From an uncultured Flavobacteriales bacterium (GTDB taxonomy: Bacteria; Bacteroidota; Bacteroidia; Flavobacteriales_D; Sanyastnellaceae), in assembly GCA_938074325.1 (NCBI GenBank), contig CALJFZ010000020.1:1-32531 (forward strand): 32,531 nucleotides of DNA, in the 5' to 3' direction. Below the pieces are notes generated by a model, which was given only the letters and a program-made list of their open reading frames with translations, did no database searches and was not told where the DNA came from. Of this stretch, positions 9,601-15,647 are shown in pieces. A program made the position numbers and the translations under genes. The first letter of the stretch is position 1. Each line of letters begins with the position of its first letter.

Positions 9601-10023
9601 GCGGCCCTGAGGCAAATGGCTGAAAAAAAGGCACAGGAGCTCAACGCCGACGGTTCAGGCGACGGCACCCAGATGAGCGACATCGCACGGGAGATGGAAG
9701 AAATCGAACGCGACTTGGTCACCAAGGACGTCACCATCGAAACATTGCAGAGGCAACAAGAGCTGCTTGTCCGCTTACTGGAAGCTGAAAAAGCCGAGAT
9801 GACCCGGGGTGAGGACGACAAACGGAAGTCCAAATCCGGCAACCAAAACCTGGCCACAGCGCCAACCCCTTTGTTAGAATACCTCGATCAGAAATCCCGA
9901 GAAGCGGAGTGGTTACGAACAATTCCACTTGAATTGCAAGATTATTACCGCGACCGAGTCAACGATTATTTCAATAATTTGGACGACACAAAGACCGCTC
10001 CCGAGCTTCAACCTGAACGCTAG
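6604..10023 (+). CDS. DUF4175 family membrane protein with long coiled coil
   Basis: The 1139-residue protein has three membrane segments near the N-terminus (about residues 29-46, 56-75 and 160-176). A beta-rich, probably periplasmic region follows (about 190-500). Next comes a very long charged coiled coil (about 510-790) rich in Glu, Gln, Lys and Met, with heptad-like runs such as EELRENLEELQERNLEKD. A Gln/Met-rich segment follows, then a C-terminal part ending in LLEYLDQKSREAEWLRTIPLELQDYYRDRVNDYF. This architecture matches the Bacteroidota DUF4175 family, whose function I do not know. It is the first gene of a tight operon: the next gene starts 5 bases after its stop, followed by ybeY and mnmG. 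Conserved linkage to the GHKL ATPase suggests a shared envelope-signalling or stress role, which is inference only. Confidence 0.82.
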   Translation: MTPRGSLLQKLDEFIRAYYLNQLVNGALRSLAVLVCAVFGFALLEYVGHFGIAGRTVIFWTLAVGSAAVIVAWLLHPLLKWARINKGLSYEEASELIGSHFPEISDRLLNVLQLQNQLGSGDLGTDTSLLEASIDERTQALQPIAFKRAIDWGRSVSLMKYALPVLAVAGGLWVWNPGLVKEPATRIIAYRQDFVPPPPFSFAIEADLRVPAMQSFTLSATTQGETVPDVVMVEVGESRYRMERSGNRFEHTFPLVRDDIEFRLIGGGVASNLFTLQALPVPTLIGLEVTTTPPAYTGLPSETQTDIGNLRVPEGTTVNWVVKSKDTDSLRIVVPGADPSIQQGAAGIFTGSIRASESGPYWLIPQNKAVGTLDSLRYYLQVMSDQYPRISASEQVDSSMQALRYFNGEAADDFGFTRLEFAYQWLELGNRPEELLVSTRPEINAVARIPLPTPNGASDRFFFEWSLLDLGIVQGDVLEYWFEVWDNDRIHGAKMARSTPRTFSPPSELEIREERDEANEDIEDRMQQARESAAELREEMEALRRQLAEDTEIDWKDERAMEELMKKQEELRENLEELQERNLEKDQRANEFSPEEERILEKQEQLQELMEQVMSDELKEMYEEMQRLMDEMDPDALEQIQEQLENMQVDQESLEKELDRALEQFKQLEYEVKMEEAIDDLKELAEKQAELAEQTKNEEEPSDSLKAEQDKLNEEFKEIQERLDQLEKDNEELENPNATMDREEERESIEQQMNESSEQLDQEKNKKAAQNQQNAADEMQQMAEQMESMMQQQSEESLEIDMDALRALLENIIDLSFDEEGLMEALRTTSDNDPAYVVHGQTQRRLKDDARMVEDSLFQLSMRIPQLAPAVNREIGLINHHMGQALGGFGDRETDLITNNQQYVMTSFNNLALMLDDALQQMQQDMAKKQPGSGNCENPGGNGKPKPAPSAGDIKKMQQSLGDRLEKMKEMMGEGASAGKSGKQQRQLSKDLAQMAAQQAALRQMAEKKAQELNADGSGDGTQMSDIAREMEEIERDLVTKDVTIETLQRQQELLVRLLEAEKAEMTRGEDDKRKSKSGNQNLATAPTPLLEYLDQKSREAEWLRTIPLELQDYYRDRVNDYFNNLDDTKTAPELQPER

Positions 10024-10028
10024 CGATT

Positions 10029-10448
10029 ATGATTGATACCATGCAAAAATTGGAATTCGCTTCACGGCCTGAAAACATCGCAATCATCGAGCGTCTCATC
10101 GATGAAATCCGTGAAAACAATGCGTTCGACGAAGAGTGTTATGGCGACGTATTGATCGCCATGACCGAGGCTGTGAACAACGCCATCGTCCACGGGAACA
10201 AGTTGCATGAAGACAAGGTGGTCGTGGTCGAATACGAACTTCAGGAGCGCAACCTGTATTTCAAAATCACCGACCAAGGCGCTGGATTCGATTTCGATAA
10301 TGTTCCAGATCCCACGTCTCCTGAAAACCTGGAGAAACCCAATGGCCGAGGCGTATTCCTCATGCGCAGCTTGGCTGACGAGTGTGCGTTTGAAGACGAC
10401 GGTCGCATCGTGGAGTTGACATTCAACGACGTCTTCTCAGCGTCCTAA
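10029..10448 (+). CDS. GHKL ATP-binding protein, RsbW/SpoIIAB-like anti-sigma factor type
   Basis: A 139-residue stand-alone HATPase_c domain. The N box is TEAVNNAIVHGN (E47, N50, N51), the G1 box is DQGAGFD (D82, G84, G86), and the G2 loop is NGRGVFLM (G106-G108). This size and motif set is typical of serine-kinase anti-sigma factors of the RsbW/SpoIIAB type. No partner anti-anti-sigma (STAS) or sigma factor gene is seen in the window, so the target is unknown. It sits between DUF4175 (5-base gap) and ybeY (13-base gap), and is probably translated from one transcript with them. ATG 10029 is used; a second in-frame ATG four codons later (10041) is also possible. Confidence 0.85.
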   Translation: MIDTMQKLEFASRPENIAIIERLIDEIRENNAFDEECYGDVLIAMTEAVNNAIVHGNKLHEDKVVVVEYELQERNLYFKITDQGAGFDFDNVPDPTSPENLEKPNGRGVFLMRSLADECAFEDDGRIVELTFNDVFSAS

Positions 10449-10461
10449 ACCGCCCCGCATC

Positions 10462-10890
10462 TTGGCATTACACTTTCACAATGCCGACCACGCATTTCGC
10501 TGCCCGCAGCGCCGAAAAATCCGCGCGTGGATCGAAGAGTTTGCTCGCACCCACGGAAAGCGTATTGGTGAAATCTCCATTGTCTTCTGCAGCGATGCCT
10601 ACCTGCTCGAGGTGAACAAAACCCACCTCAATCACGATTACTACACGGACATCATAACCTTTGACTACTGCGAAGCCGGAGAGTTAAACGCAGATCTTAT
10701 GCTCTCCATTGACCGCATCAAAGAGAACGCAAAAACACATAATCAATTGTTTTTCAATGAGTTAATCCGTGTCATCATCCACGGACATCTCCACCTCGTT
10801 GGCTACAAAGACAAAAGCGAAAAAGAACAGGTAGCCATGCGCAATCAAGAAGACGCGTGGATCACCACATTCCACCAATCCGCCTCATGA
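10462..10890 (+). CDS. ybeY: YbeY endoribonuclease (rRNA maturation)
   Basis: A 142-residue protein with the UPF0054/YbeY signature HGHLHLVGYKD. YbeY is a metal-dependent single-strand RNase involved in 16S rRNA 3'-end maturation and ribosome quality control. The first two zinc ligands are H107 and H111. The third ligand position (+10 from the first) is D117 instead of the histidine of E. coli, in the form GYKDKSEKEQ that I associate with Bacteroidota. No ATG precedes the conserved N-terminus (MALHFHNAD aligns with the usual start), so the likely start is TTG 10462-10464. The last bases overlap the mnmG start as ATGA (10887-10890), indicating translational coupling. Confidence 0.9.
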   Translation: MALHFHNADHAFRCPQRRKIRAWIEEFARTHGKRIGEISIVFCSDAYLLEVNKTHLNHDYYTDIITFDYCEAGELNADLMLSIDRIKENAKTHNQLFFNELIRVIIHGHLHLVGYKDKSEKEQVAMRNQEDAWITTFHQSAS

Positions 10891-12758
10891 TCCACGATAC
10901 TTACGACGTTATAGTAGTCGGAGCTGGGCACGCTGGCAATGAAGCCGCTGCTGCTGCCGCCAACCTAGGGGCCTCTACCCTGCTCATCACCATGAACATG
11001 GGGGTCATTGGTCAGATGTCTTGTAACCCCGCTATGGGTGGAATCGCAAAGGGTCAAATCGTCCGTGAAATCGATGCGCTTGGAGGTTACTCAGGAATCG
11101 TGAGCGATCACAGCGCCATTCAATTTCGGATGCTCAACCGCTCAAAGGGACCCGCTATGTGGTCTCCCCGGACACAGAACGACCGCATGCGATTTGCCGA
11201 AAAGTGGCGCCTGATGTTGGAACAAACGAACCGGCTTGATTTTTGGCAAGACGCCGTCACAGAATTGCTCATAGAAAATGGCACTTGTGTTGGGGTTAAA
11301 ACACAACTTGGCGCCACCATTCGATCGAAATCCGTAGTGGTCACAGCAGGAACCTTTCTCAATGGGTTGATGCACATCGGAGAAAAACAATTCGGCGGTG
11401 GCCGCGCTGGCGAGAAAGCCATTCGCGGCATCACAGAGCAACTGGTCGATCACGGTTTCAGCGCAGACCGCATGAAAACCGGTACTCCGCCCCGCGTAGA
11501 CGGAAGAAGTATCAACTACGCTGTCCTCGAAGAGCAATTGGGGGATGAAAATCCGCAACGATTCTCTTACGCGGACACCCCGCAACTCAAAGAACAACGA
11601 AGCTGCCACATTGCCTATACCAACCTGGATGTGCACGATTTGCTCCGGGAAGGTTTTGATCGATCGCCCATGTTCAATGGCCGAATCCAGGGACTTGGCC
11701 CTCGTTACTGCCCGAGCATCGAAGACAAAATCGAACGATTCAGCGACAAGGACGCTCACCAACTTTTTGTCGAACCCGAAGGATGGGACACCATTGAAGT
11801 GTACGTCAACGGCTTCAGCACCAGCCTGCCTGAAGATGTCCAGGTAAAAGCATTGCGGGCCGTACCTGGATTCGAGAACGTGAAGTTCTTCCGGCCTGGC
11901 TACGCGGTGGAATACGACTTCTTCCACCCCACCCAACTTCGACACAGCCTCGAAACCAAGGCCATCAGCAATCTATTCTTTGCGGGCCAAATCAACGGTA
12001 CCACCGGTTATGAAGAAGCCGCTGCCCAAGGCATCATGGCCGGCATCAATGCAGCACGTTCCACGTGGAACCAAGATCCGGTTGTGTTAAAACGCAATCA
12101 AGCCTACATCGGTGTCTTGATTGACGACCTGGTTACCAAAGGCACCAAAGAACCGTACCGCATGTTCACATCCCGAGCAGAATACCGGATTCTGCTCCGT
12201 CAGGATAATGCCGATGCGCGTTTAACCCCGTTGTCCCATGCCATTGGTTTAGCAAGCGATGAGCGCATGCAACAACTGGAGGCAAAACAGTCCCGTATTC
12301 ACGCGGCTAAAAAAGGGCTGGAAAAATTGAGTGTCGCACCCAATGAGGCAGAAACGCTTCTCAGCGAGAAAGGCTCTGCGTCGCTCAAGCAGAAACAAAA
12401 AGCCATTTCCCTTCTTACACGCCCCAACATCGGCATAGCCGATATGGCCACACATGTTGACAGCATTCAGGCCTTGCTCACCGATCACCAACTCACCCCG
12501 GAGGACCTTGAAAGCATGGAGGTAGAGGTAAAGTACCAGGGCTACATCGAAAAAGAACAAGCCGTGGCAGACAAACTCCAACGCTTGGAGTACGTCAACA
12601 TCCCAAAGGACTTCAACTATCACGCCTTGGAATCATTGAGCAGCGAGGCCCGAGAAAAGCTCACTGAAGAGAGACCGGACACTTTGGCAACTGCTTCAAG
12701 AATTTCTGGAGTCAGCGCTTCTGACCTCGCCGTTCTGCTGGTTAAGCTCGGCCGGTAA
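10887..12758 (+). CDS. mnmG: tRNA uridine-5-carboxymethylaminomethyl modification enzyme MnmG (GidA)
   Basis: A 623-residue protein, close to the usual MnmG length of about 620-630. The FAD-binding Rossmann motif is VVGAGHAGNEAA (G12-x-G14-x-x-G17). Other family signatures are SCNPAMGGIAKG, FRMLNRSKGPAMWSPRTQ, GTFLNG, KTGTPPR, QINGTTGYEEAAAQG and KEPYRMFTSRAEYR. The C-terminal MnmE/tRNA-binding region includes YQGYIEKE and DFNYHALESLS. With MnmE it installs the carboxymethylaminomethyl group on U34 of certain tRNAs. I use ATG 10887, which overlaps the ybeY stop as ATGA, in preference to an upstream GTG at 10857. A parS-like palindrome lies inside the gene at 12057-12072 and a perfect parS lies directly after its stop. 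Confidence 0.97.
   Translation: MIHDTYDVIVVGAGHAGNEAAAAAANLGASTLLITMNMGVIGQMSCNPAMGGIAKGQIVREIDALGGYSGIVSDHSAIQFRMLNRSKGPAMWSPRTQNDRMRFAEKWRLMLEQTNRLDFWQDAVTELLIENGTCVGVKTQLGATIRSKSVVVTAGTFLNGLMHIGEKQFGGGRAGEKAIRGITEQLVDHGFSADRMKTGTPPRVDGRSINYAVLEEQLGDENPQRFSYADTPQLKEQRSCHIAYTNLDVHDLLREGFDRSPMFNGRIQGLGPRYCPSIEDKIERFSDKDAHQLFVEPEGWDTIEVYVNGFSTSLPEDVQVKALRAVPGFENVKFFRPGYAVEYDFFHPTQLRHSLETKAISNLFFAGQINGTTGYEEAAAQGIMAGINAARSTWNQDPVVLKRNQAYIGVLIDDLVTKGTKEPYRMFTSRAEYRILLRQDNADARLTPLSHAIGLASDERMQQLEAKQSRIHAAKKGLEKLSVAPNEAETLLSEKGSASLKQKQKAISLLTRPNIGIADMATHVDSIQALLTDHQLTPEDLESMEVEVKYQGYIEKEQAVADKLQRLEYVNIPKDFNYHALESLSSEAREKLTEERPDTLATASRISGVSASDLAVLLVKLGR
12057..12072. promoter_or_regulatory. parS-like ParB-binding palindrome inside mnmG
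   Basis: The sequence contains the 14-bp perfect palindrome GTTCCACGTGGAAC at 12058-12071. This is the variant parS core known from pseudomonads (TGTTCCACGTGGAAC-type), with both outermost bases (12057 and 12072) being C. It encodes R-S-T-W-N at a place in MnmG that is not an obvious conserved motif. It lies about 700 bp from the perfect parS at 12760, and real parS sites often cluster. ParB binding is inferred. Confidence 0.5.
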
Positions 12759-12759
12759 G

Positions 12760-12775
12760 TGTTTCACGTGAAACA
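12760..12775. promoter_or_regulatory. parS centromere-like site (ParB binding), perfect palindrome
   Basis: The 16-mer TGTTTCACGTGAAACA matches the conserved bacterial parS consensus at all 16 positions and is a perfect palindrome. It begins two bases after the mnmG stop codon. parS sites load ParB/Spo0J for chromosome segregation and lie mainly near the replication origin, so the window is probably origin-proximal. A random 16-bp match is very unlikely in 32 kb. No parA or parB gene is in the window. Confidence 0.88.
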
Positions 12776-12824
12776 TGTCGAAAACCGTTGTTTCCCGCCC
12801 ATTTAGCGCCTAAAACACCCTTGA

Positions 12825-12839
12825 TGAACCACTGGTTCA
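12825..12839. repeat. Inverted repeat between mnmG and the aldehyde dehydrogenase gene
   Basis: TGAACCA and TGGTTCA form perfect 7-base arms around a single central C. The spacer is too short for a normal RNA hairpin and there is no T-run, so an operator-type protein site is more likely than a terminator. It lies about 80 bases upstream of the aldehyde dehydrogenase promoter box. Its function is unknown. Confidence 0.35.
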
Positions 12840-12918
12840 ATTCTTTGAGAACTAATGATTTTATAAAGTCTTGATTTTCAGTTTCTTATGCTGAAAACCC
12901 ACCCAAAACCCACCCCAC

Positions 12919-12926
12919 TACCTTTG
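12919..12926 (+). promoter_or_regulatory. Bacteroidota -7 promoter box for the aldehyde dehydrogenase gene
   Basis: TACCTTTG is a full match to TAnnTTTG, with the following GCACC that commonly trails this box in the phylum. It lies 19 bases before the ATG at 12946, implying a short leader. No good -33 TTG is seen at the expected distance. Confidence 0.6.
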
Positions 12927-12945
12927 CACCTGAATATTTCCCGCC

Positions 12946-14478
12946 ATGGACATCCAAAACATCCTCTCTGAACTCAAGATTGAAAAGACCAACTCCGGCG
13001 TCATGATCGGAACCGAAGCATTCGGGTCAGGTCCTCTCATCGAATCCATTTCCCCAGTAGACGGCAAAATCATTGCGTCGCTCACAAGCGCTACGGAAGA
13101 AGAATACGAACGTGTTGTGGAAGCCGCTCACGCCGCTTTCATCGAATGGCGCAACGTACCCGCACCAAAGCGAGGCGAAGTGGTGCGTCAGTTCGGCGAT
13201 GCCCTGCGCGAAAAGAAGGATGCGCTTGGCGCTTTGGTGAGTTACGAAATGGGCAAGTCCCTTCAAGAAGGTTTAGGTGAAGTGCAGGAGATGATTGACA
13301 TCTGCGACTTCGCAGTGGGCATGAGCCGTCAACTGTATGGCATGACCACACATTCAGAGCGACCCGAACACCGCATGTTCGAACAGTACCACCCGCTCGG
13401 CGTTGTTGGCATCATCTCCGCCTTCAACTTTCCTGTAGCCGTGTGGGCTTGGAATACAGCATTGGCTTGGATTTGTGGCGATTCCTGTGTCTGGAAGCCC
13501 TCTGAGAAAAGCGCTTTGTGCTCGCTCGCGTGTCAACATATTTGGAATGAGGTTGCCGAAGCCAATGAGGTTCCTGCAGCACTCTCGTGCGTCGTGAACG
13601 GCTACGCCAACATCGGTGAGAAAATCAGCGCAGACTCGCGCATCCCATTGGTCAGCGCTACTGGTAGCACCCGCATGGGAAAGGCGGTAGGCGCCACCGT
13701 AGGAGCTCGTCTCGGACGTGCGTTGCTTGAGTTGGGTGGCAACAACGCCATCATCATCACGCCAGACGCAGACCTGGATATGGTGGTTCCAGCGGCTGTC
13801 TTTGGCGCTGTCGGTACGTGCGGTCAACGTTGCACGTCCACTCGTCGCCTCATCATTCACCGTTCCATTTACGATCAGGTCAAAAACGTCTTGGCCAGTG
13901 CTTACACGCAATTGAGTATTGGCAACCCCTTGGATCAAAACAACCACGTGGGTCCATTGACCGACCAAGCCGCCGTCCAGATGTACCTCGATGCCCTCAA
14001 AGCCGTAGAGGACCAAGGCGGCAACTTTGTGGTAAAGGGAGGTAAGCTCGAAGGACCAGGCTATGAGAGTGGTTGCTACGTAAGCCCATCCATCGCAGAA
14101 GCCAGCAACGACCTCGCTATTGTGCAGCACGAGACCTTCGCGCCCCTTCTGTTCATCATGCCTTACGATGAATTGGATGAAGCAATTGCCATGCAAAACG
14201 GTGTCGCCCAAGGTTTGTCATCTGCGATCATGACCAACAACGTCCGGGAAGCTGAAGCATTCTTGTGTGCAAGCGGTTCTGATTGCGGCATTGCCAACGT
14301 CAACATCGGCACCTCCGGCGCAGAGATTGGCGGAGCCTTCGGCGGTGAAAAAGAAACAGGTGGAGGCCGAGAATCTGGTTCCGATGCTTGGAAAGCATAC
14401 ATGCGCCGCCAAACCAACACCGTAAACTACGGCCGCACCTTGCCACTGGCTCAAGGAATCAAATTCGACCTCGGTTGA
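12946..14478 (+). CDS. ALDH7-type aldehyde dehydrogenase (alpha-aminoadipic semialdehyde dehydrogenase-like)
   Basis: A 510-residue NAD(P)-dependent aldehyde dehydrogenase. Visible active-site elements are N161 in SAFNFPVAVW, K184 in VWKPSE, E262 in LLELGGNNA, and catalytic C296 in TCGQRCTSTRR. The C-terminal signature SGAEIGGAFGGEKETGGGRE, followed by SGSDAWKAYMRRQTNTVNYG, is characteristic of the ALDH7/antiquitin family. Members oxidise alpha-aminoadipic semialdehyde in lysine catabolism or other aldehydes in stress protection; the lysine-related role is the best guess. The gene starts downstream of a good -7 box. Its TGA overlaps the next gene's ATG (TGATG at 14476-14480), so the two are probably co-translated. 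Confidence 0.92.
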   Translation: MDIQNILSELKIEKTNSGVMIGTEAFGSGPLIESISPVDGKIIASLTSATEEEYERVVEAAHAAFIEWRNVPAPKRGEVVRQFGDALREKKDALGALVSYEMGKSLQEGLGEVQEMIDICDFAVGMSRQLYGMTTHSERPEHRMFEQYHPLGVVGIISAFNFPVAVWAWNTALAWICGDSCVWKPSEKSALCSLACQHIWNEVAEANEVPAALSCVVNGYANIGEKISADSRIPLVSATGSTRMGKAVGATVGARLGRALLELGGNNAIIITPDADLDMVVPAAVFGAVGTCGQRCTSTRRLIIHRSIYDQVKNVLASAYTQLSIGNPLDQNNHVGPLTDQAAVQMYLDALKAVEDQGGNFVVKGGKLEGPGYESGCYVSPSIAEASNDLAIVQHETFAPLLFIMPYDELDEAIAMQNGVAQGLSSAIMTNNVREAEAFLCASGSDCGIANVNIGTSGAEIGGAFGGEKETGGGRESGSDAWKAYMRRQTNTVNYGRTLPLAQGIKFDLG

Positions 14479-15647
14479 TGCGGGCTGCGGTCACTATCCT
14501 GGGCATTGTCCTATTGTCCGCTTGCAGCAATCCTTCCAGTAAACCTGTGGAACGCGAAGTACTTTCCTTTGTGCTGAATGATTCTACCCGGGCCCGCGTT
14601 CAACTGGGCGCGCACGACGGTGAATGGATAGTACGGAATGGGGGAGAGGCCATCCGGCTTGAGCGGATAAGCGATGGTCTTTACCATGTTCCTGTGTTCA
14701 ATGGGAGCATCAAAATGATCAATGACACCCAAGGTACGTGGACCGATTCATTGCGCCCGCAAGGCGCTAATGGACCTTATCAGGTCGATGTAGAACGCTT
14801 ATATGAGTCCATTGGAACCGGTAAAACCATCGCAGGCACCTGGGATGTTTGGTTCGGTGAAAACAGCCTTTTGCACGAAGGGGAGGCGCGTTCCCAATTG
14901 GATCTCCAAACCGTGGGGAACGAAATTCACGGGACCATGCGAACCCCAACCGGCGACTATCGGTACCTCAATGGTTCATTCGATGGAGCTCAACTCGTGC
15001 TCCAAACCTTTGACGGAGCGCACCTCTTTCGGTTCGACGCTATCCTAGAAAATGGGGGGTGGACCCAGGGGAATTTCTACAGCGGCAACCACTACCATGT
15101 AAACTGGTCCGGTCTGCCTGCTCAACCTTGGGCCAATTCTGCATCGGTTGAACGCATCGAAACGCCACTGGACTCTTTAATCGTTCGCTGCATCGACCGC
15201 GCTGGTAATCCGATAACCCTGTCGCTGCTGCCAGAAGCTGGACACGTCAAAATTGTCGACATCCTGGGCACTTGGTGCCCGAATTGCATGGATGAAGTTC
15301 GGCTATTATCGTCCCTGGACGGTGAGCACCTCGAACGGCTTTCTGTAGCCTTTGAGCGTCCAAATGAGGCCGAGGCAGCCTATCAACGAATCGATGACTT
15401 CACCCGCGAAATGGATGTCAACTGGGATGTCATCCTAGGTGGAGCGGCAAATAAACAAGTCGCTGCTACCGCATTCCCTTTCCTGGAGGAAGTCATCAGC
15501 TTTCCGACAACGCTGTTCATCCAGCACGACGGCACCGTCCATATCCACTCCGGATTTAACGGACCCGCAACAGGCGATCACCACCAAACCGAGATCGCCA
15601 CGTTCAATCGGTATTCCTCACCTGTTACTTCTCTGGAAAATCGTTGA
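14478..15647 (+). CDS. Lipoprotein with C-terminal TlpA/thioredoxin-like domain
   Basis: A 389-residue protein starting at ATG 14478, which overlaps the stop of the aldehyde dehydrogenase by one base. The lipobox is VLLSAC with the lipid-attached Cys at residue 16, followed by SNPSS. The middle (about 30-245) is beta-rich and resembles the N-terminal domain of Bacteroidota TlpA-like proteins. The C-terminal redoxin domain has the active site GTWCPNC (C267, C270) and a later SFPTTLF segment with the cis-proline region. It is probably a membrane-anchored periplasmic thiol reductase or peroxide-related protein. The last 23 bases overlap the convergent M28 frame. An earlier in-frame ATG inside the dehydrogenase gene is rejected because it would bury the lipoprotein signal. 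Confidence 0.85.
   Translation: MRAAVTILGIVLLSACSNPSSKPVEREVLSFVLNDSTRARVQLGAHDGEWIVRNGGEAIRLERISDGLYHVPVFNGSIKMINDTQGTWTDSLRPQGANGPYQVDVERLYESIGTGKTIAGTWDVWFGENSLLHEGEARSQLDLQTVGNEIHGTMRTPTGDYRYLNGSFDGAQLVLQTFDGAHLFRFDAILENGGWTQGNFYSGNHYHVNWSGLPAQPWANSASVERIETPLDSLIVRCIDRAGNPITLSLLPEAGHVKIVDILGTWCPNCMDEVRLLSSLDGEHLERLSVAFERPNEAEAAYQRIDDFTREMDVNWDVILGGAANKQVAATAFPFLEEVISFPTTLFIQHDGTVHIHSGFNGPATGDHHQTEIATFNRYSSPVTSLENR

Noticed and set aside
10857-10886. GTG start adding ten residues to MnmG
   Set aside because: The ATG at 10887 overlaps the ybeY stop as ATGA, and MnmG homologues begin just before the Rossmann motif.
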